A stretch of DNA of 64,000 nucleotides, taken from positions 186,001-250,000 of the forward strand of contig JADJTG010000010.1 of assembly GCA_016711285.1 (NCBI GenBank). Direction: 5' to 3'. Under the pieces are notes generated by a model. It was not told the origin of the DNA. It ran no database searches and worked only from the letters and a program-made list of their open reading frames with translations. The position numbers and the translations under genes are program-made. How positions within the stretch are numbered: position 1 is the first letter of the stretch; each line of letters begins with the position of its first letter. Positions 42,267 to 51,404 of the stretch are shown here, piece after piece. This DNA is from Sphingobacteriales bacterium. GTDB lineage: Bacteria > Bacteroidota > Bacteroidia > Chitinophagales > UBA2359.

Positions 42267-43793
42267 TCAATGTACAATGCTGAATTTGGTGGCGGTGCCG
42301 CCTTCGGCTTTTACGAAGTACAACCCCGACTGCCAGCCGCTTACATCTAGGCTGTTGCTCCCGCTTTGCAGGGTGATGCGGCTTTGTAATTGTTGCTTGA
42401 TGTTGTAGATGTACGCCACTGTAAGCGGCGCACCCCTCCATTCTATACTTATCCTGTCTTGGGCGGGGTTGGGAAAAACGAACATAGACGGAGGCAAAGA
42501 CCCAATACTTGCTTCCTCTGTTCCTAAGGTAAGATCTTCGCCGCAATCATTTGCCCCCAAACAGCCGTTTTCGTCTAATTTTAATAACCACAGCATTGAT
42601 TTATTCGTTTCAGGATTAAAACCTTGAGTTATTGCCAAATAACCGCCATCGGGAGTAGGGCGGAAAACTGCTGTAACATAAGTGTTATCTTCAAAATCAG
42701 GATCATAACACCGCACCCAAATATTATTCAATTCCAAATCCGTTTTAAAAAATAATTGCCGCTTTTCATATCCATAATTCACCTCCTCCTCACCCGAAGT
42801 GAGTATATAGCTTTGATCCACTACCCGAAATAAACCCAAATAAGTCCACCTCGGGTTAGGGTAGTCGTAGGTTCTTTCCCATATACGCTCCCCTTCATAG
42901 CTCAGTTTAATGACACTCGGCAAACGAAAATTGATATATTGGAAATTATAGGAGGTATCTTGCTGCGAACCGATGAGGTAGGTTTTGTCGGGTAAAGGGT
43001 TGGGCGTAGGATTGATAGCAACACCATACATTTCCATCTCTAAATAATTGAGCATGCTATCATTGGGCGCATCGCTGTATCGGAATATTTCATTGCCCAA
43101 GGAGTCTGTTTTTAAAGCAAGCCCTCTCCAAGGATTGTACTTATAGCCGCCCATCAAATAATTGCCCTTTTCGTCTGTTTGAAATGCTCCCAGTTCAAAT
43201 TTTTGCGAATCAACCCCATAAACGCGCTTCCACTTGATATTACCCACGCTGTCGAGGCGCATCAACAAACCTTGGAAATAAGGCGCATCTGCTATACAAG
43301 AGCGCGTGGAACCGATGAGCATAAAATCGCCGTTGGGCTGCAAAAACAGACCATTCACATTCTCGGTATTTTCGCAGCCGTATTGTTTTTGCCACAGGGT
43401 ATCAAAGTTTTCATTCAGGCGAGTTAGCTCTATGTCTATATTCTGCTCTGCCTGATTGTATATCTCTCTTCCCGCCAAATAGCCGTTCGGTAACTTTATT
43501 AGTTCGCTCAATGTAAATCCCAAATACTGCTTGTTCCAGAGCAAATCGCCCGCTAAGGAAAATTTGGTGATATTGGTGCAGGAGCCTTGTGGGATATTAT
43601 TTTCGTTGGGAAAAGCGATGCTCTGTATCAGATAGCCGTCTTCTAATTCTATATAGCTGTGTACGGTTTCGCCCGTGCTGTTGGGCAGGTCGTGGTAGCG
43701 GCTAAAGGTAATTTGCTGGCTGTTGCTTTTTTGGAACACCAGGATCAAAAGCAAAGCCATAAGAAAAAGATAGTGTTGTTGGGAGTGTCGCAT
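42267..43793 (-). CDS. Secreted protein with T9SS type A C-terminal sorting domain
   Basis: A 508-residue exported protein. The N-terminus is hydrophobic (residues 9-20) with cleavage probably near SNSQQ. The body has repeated units of about 50 residues of the type KLSYEGERIWERTYDYPN and RLDSVGNIKWKRVYG, a beta-propeller-like pattern common in these cargo proteins. The C-terminus (FVFPNPAQDRISIEW ... SGLYFVKAEGGTATKFSIVH) is the type A sorting domain recognised by the type IX secretion system. It is bracketed by two related palindromes. Confidence 0.86.
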   Translation of the reverse strand: MRHSQQHYLFLMALLLILVFQKSNSQQITFSRYHDLPNSTGETVHSYIELEDGYLIQSIAFPNENNIPQGSCTNITKFSLAGDLLWNKQYLGFTLSELIKLPNGYLAGREIYNQAEQNIDIELTRLNENFDTLWQKQYGCENTENVNGLFLQPNGDFMLIGSTRSCIADAPYFQGLLMRLDSVGNIKWKRVYGVDSQKFELGAFQTDEKGNYLMGGYKYNPWRGLALKTDSLGNEIFRYSDAPNDSMLNYLEMEMYGVAINPTPNPLPDKTYLIGSQQDTSYNFQYINFRLPSVIKLSYEGERIWERTYDYPNPRWTYLGLFRVVDQSYILTSGEEEVNYGYEKRQLFFKTDLELNNIWVRCYDPDFEDNTYVTAVFRPTPDGGYLAITQGFNPETNKSMLWLLKLDENGCLGANDCGEDLTLGTEEASIGSLPPSMFVFPNPAQDRISIEWRGAPLTVAYIYNIKQQLQSRITLQSGSNSLDVSGWQSGLYFVKAEGGTATKFSIVH

Positions 43794-43932
43794 ATTGGGT
43801 TTGTTTTTTTGGTTATCGTCTGTATTTTGACTTTAATAATTTTTCAAAATTATTCCAATGCTCCTTTTTTCCTTATTTGAGTATTTTATGTGTGGTAAAG
43901 AAATATTACAAATATAAACCTTTTTTTATTTC

Positions 43933-43964
43933 AACTTTGTCAAAGTTCGAACTTTGACAAAGTT
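43933..43964. repeat. 32-nt perfect palindrome (two AACTTTGTCAAAGTT units, inverted)
   Basis: Arms aactttgtcaaagttc and gaactttgacaaagtt with no loop. Each arm is itself nearly palindromic and resembles the single unit at 42231-42245. It is A/T-flanked but without a proper poly-T tail, so it is not a typical terminator. Confidence 0.75.
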
Positions 43965-44063
43965 TATTTTACACTCCTCAATGCCGCGCGTATAACCCAC
44001 TACTTCATTTTTCCGTACTTCGGCATTTCGGTGCGTCCCCTGCCCCCCAATCCAATAAAAACA

Positions 44064-44100
44064 AAGCCCCTTCGGAAGTTTTGAACTTCCGAAGGGGCTT
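44064..44100 (-). terminator. Intrinsic terminator of rocD
   Basis: Hairpin aagccccttcggaagtt / aacttccgaaggggctt: arms of 17 bp with a 3-base loop, followed on the minus strand by TGTTTTTATT, 24 bp after the rocD stop. Confidence 0.88.
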
Positions 44101-44124
44101 ATCGCTCAATAATAATGGCAAAAA

Positions 44125-45363
44125 CTATGATTCCATTTCAAAATTCAGGACGGTATCGCGAATAATACCTACACACTCCATCAGTTGGGCTTCGTTCATC
44201 ACCAAAGGCGGTGCAAAACGGATTTTGTCGCCGTGGGTGGGCTTGGCGAGCAAGCCTCTTTCTTTCAAATTCATACACAATTCCCACGCTGCCTCTTTAT
44301 GGGAGTGCTCGATAACGATGGCATTGAGCAAACCCTTGCCGCGTACCGTTTTTATCAAAGAACTCTCCTGCTGCAATTGACGCAACTCGCGGCGCAGTAT
44401 TTTTCCCAAATAATCGGCATTGGCAGCCAAATTTTCCTCTATCAATACTTCCAAAGCCGCCACCGCCACCCGACACGCTAAAGGATTGCCGCCGTAGGTA
44501 GAGCCGTGTTGTCCGGGCTGAATGGTGAGCATAATGTCATCATCTGCCAGCACCGCCGACACCGGCAACAATCCGCCCGAAAGGGCTTTACCCAAAATGA
44601 GCACATCGGGGTGCACTTCCTCGTGGTCGCAGCAGAGCATTTTTCCGGTGCGCGCCAATCCGGTCTGTATTTCATCGGCAATCAACAACACCTGATGCGC
44701 ACGGCACAAATCGGCAGCTTTTTTCAGGTAGCCTTCGTCGGGTACTTGCACACCCGCTTCGCCCTGAAGGGGTTCTACCAAAAAGCCGCACACATTTTTA
44801 TTTTGAAGAGCCGCTTCCAAAGCGGCGGTATCGTTGTAGGGAATACGCACAAAACCGGGCGTAAAAGGACCAAAACCGCCGTAGCTGTCGGGGTCTTGCG
44901 AAAAAGATACAATGGTGGTGGTGCGCCCGTGAAAATTACCGTCACACACCACTATCACGGCTTCGTAAGGCTGAATACCCTTGACGGCATACCCCCAGCG
45001 GCGGCAGAGTTTGAGGGCAGTTTCTACGGCTTCGGCACCGGAGTTCATCGGCAGCACTTTGTCGTAGCCGAAAAGTTCTGTGATGTATTTTTCGTATTCG
45101 CCGAGCGCATCGTTGTAAAAAGCGCGGGAGGTGAGCGTCAGTTTTTGAGCTTGCTCTATCAGTGCAGCCACAATTTTGGGGTGGCAATGCCCCTGATTGA
45201 CGGCAGAATATGCCGAAAGGAAATCGTAATAGCGGCGGTCTTCACAATCCCACACATACACGCCCTCGCCGCGCGAAAGCACAACAGGAACAGGGTGATA
45301 ATTATGTGCGCCGTATTTATCTTCAAGTTCTATGAAGTAGTTGGAAGTAAGCGTTGCTGGCAT
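44125..45363 (-). CDS. rocD: Ornithine--oxo-acid aminotransferase
   Basis: PLP-dependent class III aminotransferase (412 aa) converting ornithine and 2-oxoglutarate to glutamate semialdehyde. Diagnostic segments are GHCHPKIVAALIEQAQKLTLTS, MNSGAEAVETALKLCRRWGY, the Asp of LLIADEIQTGLARTGK, and the PLP lysine Lys259 in LILGKALSGGLLPVS. Overall sequence (HNYHPVPVVLSRGEGVYVWD at the start) is typical of ornithine aminotransferase rather than acetylornithine or GABA transaminase. Monocistronic, with a -7 element 22 bp upstream. Confidence 0.93.
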   Translation of the reverse strand: MPATLTSNYFIELEDKYGAHNYHPVPVVLSRGEGVYVWDCEDRRYYDFLSAYSAVNQGHCHPKIVAALIEQAQKLTLTSRAFYNDALGEYEKYITELFGYDKVLPMNSGAEAVETALKLCRRWGYAVKGIQPYEAVIVVCDGNFHGRTTTIVSFSQDPDSYGGFGPFTPGFVRIPYNDTAALEAALQNKNVCGFLVEPLQGEAGVQVPDEGYLKKAADLCRAHQVLLIADEIQTGLARTGKMLCCDHEEVHPDVLILGKALSGGLLPVSAVLADDDIMLTIQPGQHGSTYGGNPLACRVAVAALEVLIEENLAANADYLGKILRRELRQLQQESSLIKTVRGKGLLNAIVIEHSHKEAAWELCMNLKERGLLAKPTHGDKIRFAPPLVMNEAQLMECVGIIRDTVLNFEMES

Positions 45364-45385
45364 ATCGTAAAAAAATATTTTGTTA

Positions 45386-45393
45386 CAAAATTA
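45386..45393 (-). promoter_or_regulatory. -7 promoter element of rocD (TAATTTTG)
   Basis: Minus-strand exact TAnnTTTG, 22 bp upstream of the rocD ATG. Confidence 0.4.
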
Positions 45394-45562
45394 AGTTTTT
45401 TTTTCATCAAAATACACAAGCAATCTGTTAAAAGATGATGATGATGAATACACCGATAATAAATTCTGGTTCTCAAATACTGAATTCATCAAAAATGCCT
45501 TAATTTCACAGGTTTAAATCAACAAACCCTCTTGCACAGGCTTTATTCGCCGCTTATCAATT

Positions 45563-46444
45563 ATGACTTATATAGAAGGACGTGCTGCTTCTGTGGGCAA
45601 ACGCCGCCAAACTTCCTACATTTATGCCATCAGCAGCATTACATTGGTATTGTTTGTTTTGGGTGTGTTCGGAATTTTGCTGCTCAATGCCCAGCGTATA
45701 TCGCAAATGCTCCGCGAAACGCTCGAAATTACCATTGCGCTCAAAGACACCGCCACCGCCGCCGACATTGAGCAGCTGCAAAAGCAACTTCGGCAGCAGC
45801 CCTATACCAAAGAGGTGTTGTATATAGATAAAGAGCAGGCAGCAGAGCAATTTATAAAAGAATATGGCGAAGACTTTGTGAGTATTCTGAACTTTAATCC
45901 TCTGTTCAACACGCTGAGTTTGCACCTCAAAGCCACCCACGCCGATGAAGCAAATTTAAAAACGATAGAAACTTTTTTAGAGCAACAAAGTACTGTTCAG
46001 GATTTGTATTATCCCGAAAATGTACTGAGCCTCATCAATCGCAACGTACAAAGGGTGAGCATTATTTTAATGGTATTGGGGGCGGTATTTTTGTTTATCA
46101 CCATCGCCCTTATCGACAGCACCATCAAACTTTCTATGTATTCGAGTCGTTTTCTTATCAAAAGTATGCAGTTGGTAGGTGCTACACGCCAATTTATCAG
46201 TCGTCCTTTTATCCGAAAAAGCATCGCAAATGGTTTGGTGAGCGGTTTTATGGCTTGCCTGATGCTCCTGGCACTCATCTATTTTATACAGCAAAATCTG
46301 CCTGAATTTTCGCTGCATAGCAATTTGCTGATGTATCTGTATATCTTTTTTACGGTGATATTATTGGGTATTTTAATTTCGTGGTGGAGTACCAAAGCGG
46401 CGGTTATCAAGTATTTAAAACTGCAATTGGACGAGTTGTATTAA
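45563..46444 (+). CDS. ftsX: Cell division protein FtsX
   Basis: A 293-residue permease-like subunit of the FtsEX complex. One N-terminal membrane helix (about 20-42) is followed by the periplasmic extracellular domain (about 45-160, with VLYIDKEQAAEQFIKEYGEDF), then three more helices with the FtsX permease core (STIKLSMYSSRFLIKSMQLVGATRQFI). FtsEX activates peptidoglycan hydrolases at the division site. ftsE is not adjacent, which is common in Bacteroidota. An FAH-family gene follows 35 bp later. Confidence 0.92.
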   Translation: MTYIEGRAASVGKRRQTSYIYAISSITLVLFVLGVFGILLLNAQRISQMLRETLEITIALKDTATAADIEQLQKQLRQQPYTKEVLYIDKEQAAEQFIKEYGEDFVSILNFNPLFNTLSLHLKATHADEANLKTIETFLEQQSTVQDLYYPENVLSLINRNVQRVSIILMVLGAVFLFITIALIDSTIKLSMYSSRFLIKSMQLVGATRQFISRPFIRKSIANGLVSGFMACLMLLALIYFIQQNLPEFSLHSNLLMYLYIFFTVILLGILISWWSTKAAVIKYLKLQLDELY

Positions 46445-46479
46445 TTTTTATTATTTGTTTTTTTTATTAAAATAAAGAT

Positions 46480-47091
46480 ATGAAAATATTTTGCGTAGGG
46501 CGCAATTATGCCCAACACGCCAAAGAATTGGGCAATAACTTGCCGGAGCAGCCGCTTATTTTTTCAAAATTTCCTACGGCGGTGCTGCGCGACAATCAGG
46601 ATTTTTATCTGCCCGACTTTTCCTCCAATATACACCACGAATTGGAATTGGTGGTGCGTATCAGCAAAAACGGCAAGCACATCGCCGAAAAATTTGCCCA
46701 CAACTACTATCAGGACATCACCGTAGGTATTGATTTCACCGCCCGCGACCTCCAGCAGCAACTCCAACAAAAAGGGCAGCCCTGGGAAATTGCCAAAGCA
46801 TTTGACAATTCCGCGCCTTTGGGCAATTTTGTTCCTTTGGCTTCGTTACAACAAGCGTCCAACATTGAATTTCACCTGCTCAAAAACGGCGAAACCGTAC
46901 AACACGGTTTTTCGGGCGATATGATTTTCGGCATTGATGCGCTCATTGCTTATATATCGCGCTATTTTACGTTGCAGCAAGGCGATTTGCTCTTTACCGG
47001 CACGCCCGAAGGCGTGGGCAAAGTGGCAATCGGCGACCGCTTACAGGCTTTTATTGAGGGTAAAGAGTTGCTTAACTTTGAAGTAAAATAG
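46480..47091 (+). CDS. Fumarylacetoacetate hydrolase family protein (FAHD1-like)
   Basis: A 203-residue single FAH domain. It starts KIFCVGRNYAQHAKELGN, the usual N-terminus of small FAHD1-type enzymes. Metal ligands are Glu54 and Glu56 in HHELELVVRIS and Asp85 in VGIDFTARDLQ. Later come FSGDMIFGIDALIAYIS and LFTGTPEGVGKV. Such enzymes act as acylpyruvate hydrolases or oxaloacetate decarboxylases in the cytoplasm. It is probably co-transcribed with ftsX. Confidence 0.92.
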   Translation: MKIFCVGRNYAQHAKELGNNLPEQPLIFSKFPTAVLRDNQDFYLPDFSSNIHHELELVVRISKNGKHIAEKFAHNYYQDITVGIDFTARDLQQQLQQKGQPWEIAKAFDNSAPLGNFVPLASLQQASNIEFHLLKNGETVQHGFSGDMIFGIDALIAYISRYFTLQQGDLLFTGTPEGVGKVAIGDRLQAFIEGKELLNFEVK

Positions 47092-47185
47092 AGCCTTCGC
47101 GCAGCAAATCTGTTTTTTTGGTATTATGTTTGATGATGGACATTACAGCATATTATTTTTATCAACCGCCAAACTATCAAACAAT

Positions 47186-48202
47186 ATGAAGATTTTTTTC
47201 AAGGGTACACTTACAATGGTGTTGCTCGCTATGGTGTTGAGTGTGGTCGCCTGCAAAAAGGACGAAGCCCCGCTCGCTACCAAAAATTTTGAGTTGTACC
47301 TCAACTACTGGAATCCGAGCGGCAGCGACCCGCAGGTGGAATTTGACCAAGCCCAAACCTCGCCCGAAATTATTATTGATTTTTCCAAAGAATTCGGCAG
47401 CGAATTAGTGCCGCCCAATTTGGTGACGGTCAATATTGACAATATGCGTATTTTGGACGAAAACTCGTTCAATTACGAAATTGCCGAAATAGAAGCCTAC
47501 GAACTTAAAGAAAATACTTGGAAACAAGATGTGGAATTTACGATGGATTTTGTGCCCACACAGGATTTAGCCGTGTATTTGGTATTAGATGCGAGCAAAT
47601 CGCTCGGCGACGACTTTGATGATGTAAAGCAATATGCACAAAGTTTTGTAAATCAGATTTTTGAAAATGTACCCAATGCGCGTATCGGGGTTATTACTTT
47701 TTCGACAGAGGTACGCATCAAAGAACTCGGCACCAACCGCACCGACATTTTGAACTACATCGACTCCACGCCTACCGGAGACTATACAGCACTGTACAGT
47801 GCTATGGATTTGGCAATTACAAAACTCAAAGCCGCCACCGCCGAATCGAAGGCAATTCTTACTTTTACTGACGGTATTGATAATATGGCTCCACAAGAGC
47901 TTAATCCTGCCTACCTGCGCGACCAAGTGATGAACGACAGCACCAACGCAAAAATCATCACTTATAATATTGGCTTGAAAGGTGCCAACCGCACCATTGA
48001 CGAAGAAGCATTGGAATATTTATCGCTCAATGGCGGAAAAGCAGAATTTCCGAACTCGGTGCAGGATTTGGGCGAAGTATTTAAAAATTTCTCGCAATCC
48101 ATTTCTACGGTTTATACGTTGCAATATATTCGCAACCGCCAACAGGTATTGGAACAAAGCAAACGCCAGCTTAAATTTTTGATTAAAGCAAAAAGAAAAT
48201 AA
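47186..48202 (+). CDS. VWA-domain lipoprotein
   Basis: A 338-residue protein from the ATG at 47186 (an upstream in-frame Met at 47126 precedes the signal peptide). Lipoprotein signal with lipobox VVAC, Cys23. A von Willebrand A domain spans about residues 128-310, with an intact MIDAS motif: DASKS from Asp135, the Thr of TGDYTALYSAM, and FTDGIDN. VWA lipoproteins of this type bind protein ligands through a divalent metal; the partner is unknown. A short beta-rich domain precedes the VWA. A terminator follows. Confidence 0.88.
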   Translation: MKIFFKGTLTMVLLAMVLSVVACKKDEAPLATKNFELYLNYWNPSGSDPQVEFDQAQTSPEIIIDFSKEFGSELVPPNLVTVNIDNMRILDENSFNYEIAEIEAYELKENTWKQDVEFTMDFVPTQDLAVYLVLDASKSLGDDFDDVKQYAQSFVNQIFENVPNARIGVITFSTEVRIKELGTNRTDILNYIDSTPTGDYTALYSAMDLAITKLKAATAESKAILTFTDGIDNMAPQELNPAYLRDQVMNDSTNAKIITYNIGLKGANRTIDEEALEYLSLNGGKAEFPNSVQDLGEVFKNFSQSISTVYTLQYIRNRQQVLEQSKRQLKFLIKAKRK

Positions 48203-48223
48203 TAGATACCTTCTTTTTACAAA

Positions 48224-48262
48224 AAAACGCTTCGTATCTCTTGGATACGAAGCGTTTTTTTA
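48224..48262 (+). terminator. Intrinsic terminator of the VWA gene
   Basis: Hairpin aacgcttcgtatc / gatacgaagcgtt with a five-base loop and T7 after it. Confidence 0.88.
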
Positions 48263-48314
48263 TTTTTTGAAATTTTATCCCCGCCGTGCTGCCCAAAATA
48301 TAAACAACACATCT

Positions 48315-48322
48315 TATATTTG
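48315..48322 (+). promoter_or_regulatory. -7 promoter element of cmk (TATATTTG)
   Basis: Exact TAnnTTTG ending 7 bp before the cmk ATG at 48330. It decides the cmk start: a longer frame from 48267 would begin upstream of this element. It implies a leaderless or nearly leaderless mRNA. Confidence 0.45.
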
Positions 48323-48329
48323 CCACGCC

Positions 48330-49037
48330 ATGAACTTCTCAAAAATTATTATCGCAGTGGACGGCTACTCGTCTTGCGGCAAAAGCACCTTAGCCAAGCA
48401 GTTGGCGAAAGCCCTGAACTATATCTACATCGACTCCGGTGCGATGTATCGCGCAGTGACCTTATATTGCCTTCGTAAAAATATTGACGTAAATAATGCC
48501 GCCGCCGTCATAAACACCTTGCCCAATATACATATAGATTTCCGGCGCAACGCACAGGGCGATAATGAATGTTACTTAAACGGCGAAAATGTGGAAGCGC
48601 ACATACGCAGCCAATCGGTAGCCGAAAACGTGAGCGAAGTCAGCCTGATTAAAGAAGTGCGGCAGTTTTTGGTGCAAAAGCAACAGGAAATGGGGCAGGC
48701 GCGCGGTATCGTGATGGACGGGCGCGACATTGGCACGGTGGTGTTTCCCGATGCTGAGTTAAAAGTGTTTTTGACCGCCGACCTTCATACCCGCACCCAA
48801 CGCCGCTACGAAGAACTGCTCTCCAAAGGCATAATGACGACCTTAGAAGAAGTGAGCCAAAACCTCCAACACCGCGACCATTTAGATACGCATCGGCAGG
48901 AAAGCCCCCTGTATCGCGCCAAAGATGCCATTTTATTGGATAATACCCTGCTCACGCGCGAAAAGCAATTTCAGATGGTATTTAACATGGCACAACGCAT
49001 CATTGCAGAAAGTACCACCGCCGAACAAATCAATTAA
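48330..49037 (+). CDS. cmk: (d)CMP kinase
   Basis: Cytidylate kinase (235 aa from the ATG at 48330), which phosphorylates CMP/dCMP with ATP. The P-loop is GYSSCGKST at residues 12-20. YIDSGAMYRAVTLY follows, the CMP-binding segment includes ARGIVMDGRDIGTVVFPDAE, and then LKVFLTADLHTRTQRRYEEL. Normal length. A longer reading from 48267 adds a basic leader upstream of the promoter element and is unlikely. Confidence 0.95.
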   Translation: MNFSKIIIAVDGYSSCGKSTLAKQLAKALNYIYIDSGAMYRAVTLYCLRKNIDVNNAAAVINTLPNIHIDFRRNAQGDNECYLNGENVEAHIRSQSVAENVSEVSLIKEVRQFLVQKQQEMGQARGIVMDGRDIGTVVFPDAELKVFLTADLHTRTQRRYEELLSKGIMTTLEEVSQNLQHRDHLDTHRQESPLYRAKDAILLDNTLLTREKQFQMVFNMAQRIIAESTTAEQIN

Positions 49038-49122
49038 AAAAGCGGAAGAAAAATAAAGTTTTTATTTTTCTTCGCAGCACTCGGATAAAGAATACGGTCA
49101 CAAATATTTTTTTATCGCTGCA

Positions 49123-49872
49123 TCAGATTTTATCTTCCAATAATAACCTGCCGCTGTATTTGAGCCATTGCACAGCACCATAAGCCGTGGCAAGCACCAA
49201 TATCATCAGGATAAAAGGAAAAAACTGTTGGAATGGAGAAAAAGAAGAATCTTCGGAATAGGTGTTGAAAGCTGTAAGAATAAGAGCTGCCATTATCCAC
49301 ATAAATGCCGAATAATCTTCATAATACAAAATACGTTTCCAATTGAATGAGCCATGTGCTAAAGCGTTTTCTACTTCGGACAGCTTGGGCACAAAACGAG
49401 ATGTAGAGGCTTTATAGTGCGAATATTGCTCGGAGAATTTTTCGTTGAGGTATTTTTCTTCAGAAAAGATAATAAACGCATAAACCCCTATCGCCAAAGG
49501 CAGAAAAAATACAAAAAATTGCAGTGAGTTGGCGATAAAAATCAATCCTGTTAAAATCATCAAATTACCCAAATACATAGGATTTCTTACTATTTTGTAA
49601 GTCCCTTCGGTGATAAGTTTAGAAGCAAAAATTTTGGTGTCTTTTCCGTAGCGCGTAGGGCTTTCGGTGCCGATACTCAACAAGCGCAGCGCCTGCCCCA
49701 ATACTGCCAACAGCCACCCCAGCACCAACATAGACATATAATTGTAACGCAGTGGCGGCGAAGGCAACAGCAGCAGCAAATACAAGCAAGGAAGTATCCA
49801 CACCCGATGGCGATACAAAAAATGTCCTATCTTATCCATAGAACTATCTGCGTTATCATTATACAATAACAT
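49123..49872 (-). CDS. Isoprenylcysteine carboxyl methyltransferase-like membrane protein
   Basis: A 249-residue polytopic protein; the Met at residue 12 (49839) is the likelier start. The methyltransferase signature is LITEGTYKIVRNPMYLGNLMILTGLIF at about residues 87-113, with the SAM-binding RNPMYLG, and then FSEEKYLNEKFSEQYSHYK. These are the two conserved blocks of the ICMT/PEMT-like family. Bacterial members are membrane methyltransferases of mostly unknown substrate. Monocistronic. Confidence 0.82.
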   Translation of the reverse strand: MLLYNDNADSSMDKIGHFLYRHRVWILPCLYLLLLLPSPPLRYNYMSMLVLGWLLAVLGQALRLLSIGTESPTRYGKDTKIFASKLITEGTYKIVRNPMYLGNLMILTGLIFIANSLQFFVFFLPLAIGVYAFIIFSEEKYLNEKFSEQYSHYKASTSRFVPKLSEVENALAHGSFNWKRILYYEDYSAFMWIMAALILTAFNTYSEDSSFSPFQQFFPFILMILVLATAYGAVQWLKYSGRLLLEDKI

Positions 49873-50084
49873 AACGAAATTTGTAGAAAAAGGTAGCCTG
49901 TTGTATCTCTATCTTTTCTGCAAATATAAAAATACTATTATAAATATAAAAAATACTTATGCTATCTCATCATTGCATTGTAAAAAATAAACAGCAAAAT
50001 CAAATAAGACAACTGCTAACCATTACAACATAATGCACTATTTAGAGAAAAGCTTGTTGTAAAGGTCACAAAAAATGGGAAAAA

Positions 50085-50366
50085 TTATTTATCTTCGTGG
50101 GTAGGCTGAACAGGATAGGCGGTGTTGTCATTTGCTTGTATGAGGCAGTCGGAGTCGATGAGTGCCGAATTGCCGGTGGTAGCAAAACCGGTGGCTTGCA
50201 CTACACATTCCATTTGCTCCTCGTCCAAAGGCGAAAAAGTAAAGCTTTTTTGTGCTGCACCATTCGGCTGCAAAGCAAAAGCAGACGAATAGTAAAAAAC
50301 GATATACAACAGATGCGCACCGGCAAACCAAGGAAATAAATCGGCTGTGCGTTGTAAGATTTTCAT
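50085..50366 (-). CDS. Small hypothetical protein
   Basis: A 93-residue frame from the ATG at 50366. It has an N-terminal hydrophobic stretch (FAGAHLLYIVFYYSSAFAL, about residues 15-33) that may be a membrane anchor or signal, and a polar, acidic remainder. An exact -7 element (TATATTTG, 50402-50409) 35 bp upstream on the same strand supports a real gene. No family recognised. Confidence 0.5.
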   Translation of the reverse strand: MKILQRTADLFPWFAGAHLLYIVFYYSSAFALQPNGAAQKSFTFSPLDEEQMECVVQATGFATTGNSALIDSDCLIQANDNTAYPVQPTHEDK

Positions 50367-50401
50367 GATAATATTGTCGTGTTTAGTTTAGGATTACATT
50401 A

Positions 50402-50409
50402 CAAATATA
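50402..50409 (-). promoter_or_regulatory. -7 promoter element (TATATTTG)
   Basis: Minus-strand exact TAnnTTTG, 35 bp before the ATG at 50366. Confidence 0.4.
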
Positions 50410-50755
50410 AAGGCAGACTTCCTGACGAAACAATGACAAAATCAAAGATTTTTATCGGTAAAAAAAAATAATTTATTTTAATTTATCATTTTATAAACAA
50501 TTAATTATCAATATTTTCAAAATAAAATATTATACACACAAAATAAAATTTATCATAAAAAATGACGCATTTTGTAACATAAAATTCAATTATTATATAT
50601 AGTAACAGAGTCATTTTTTTGTTATTTCTTTTAAAAAAAAATAATAACTTTTTATTTTTGCTTTAAACGATTTTTCGAATTAACTATCTATAACAGCATT
50701 AGCGATCTTTGATATTTTATTTCTCAACTCATAATTTTATTACCCCAACAAACAC
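50410..50755. other. AT-rich intergenic region
   Basis: About 345 bp of very AT-rich DNA without a gene. It should hold the promoter of the thioredoxin-like gene at 50756; only an imperfect GATCTTTG (about 50702-50709) is seen. Confidence 0.4.
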
Positions 50756-51190
50756 ATGAATAAATTATTGTCGGTTATTTTATGCTGCCTGATGTTGCAG
50801 TTTTCGTCTTTTGCGCAGTCATCTTTCAATGCAGGAAATGGTATCCGGTTTGAAAATACTTCGCTGGAAGAGATAGTAGCCAAAGCAGAAGCAGAAGGCA
50901 AAGCCATTTTTATAGAAACCTACGCTTCGTGGTGTCGCAGTTGTAAATGGATGGAACACAACAGTTTTGGCAACAACGCAGTAATAGATTTTTACAACGA
51001 TAATTTTATCAGCCTTCGTTTAGATGTGGACAGAGAAGGCAAAGCCTTTGCCGACCGTTTTGGTGTGCGTATGGTTCCTACACTTTTTTATTTCGATAGC
51101 AAGCAAAATTTATTAATAAAAGAAGAAGGCGCACAAGAAGTGCAAGACTTATTGAAATTAGGAAAAAAAGCAGTAAAAAAAGCAAATTAA
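50756..51190 (+). CDS. Exported thioredoxin-family protein
   Basis: A 144-residue protein with a signal peptide (MNKLLSVILCCLML, cleavage near SFAQ). The thioredoxin fold carries the active site ETYASWCRSCKWMEHNSF with Cys60 and Cys63, then FISLRLDVDREG and the cis-Pro loop VRMVPTLFYFDSK. It belongs with the DUF255/thioredoxin_7-like periplasmic proteins. Redox partner unknown. Monocistronic, with a terminator. Confidence 0.9.
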   Translation: MNKLLSVILCCLMLQFSSFAQSSFNAGNGIRFENTSLEEIVAKAEAEGKAIFIETYASWCRSCKWMEHNSFGNNAVIDFYNDNFISLRLDVDREGKAFADRFGVRMVPTLFYFDSKQNLLIKEEGAQEVQDLLKLGKKAVKKAN

Positions 51191-51213
51191 CCAGTTGTTT
51201 TTTATAGAACTCT

Positions 51214-51250
51214 AAAAAAGGGACACCACACAAAAGGTGTCCCTTTTTTA
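51214..51250 (+). terminator. Intrinsic terminator
   Basis: Hairpin aaaagggacacc / ggtgtccctttt with a loop of about 9 nt, then a T run, 25 bp after the thioredoxin-like gene. Confidence 0.88.
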
Positions 51251-51404
51251 TGTTTACAAGTTTTTAGGGGTTTTTCAATATTTTTTTTCATTTTTGTACT
51301 TTAAAAGCGGTTAATACCTCTTTTTTATTGAAACATTTTTACATCTCTTACTCAACAAAACCCCAACAAAGCCGCCATACTTTGTTTTTTATATTTTGAT
51401 TGGT

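Larger units (their letters stand above)
43794..44124. other. Intergenic region upstream of the T9SS cargo gene
   Basis: About 330 bp without a gene. In order: the probable promoter of the minus-strand cargo gene (no exact -7 match), the 32-nt palindrome at 43933-43964, a short more GC-rich stretch (43980-44050), and the rocD terminator. Confidence 0.5.

Noticed and set aside
44506..45438. A 310-codon open frame on the plus strand opposite rocD
   Set aside because: It is antisense to the well-supported ornithine aminotransferase and its translation has no fold-like pattern. Long antisense frames are a by-product of codon use here.
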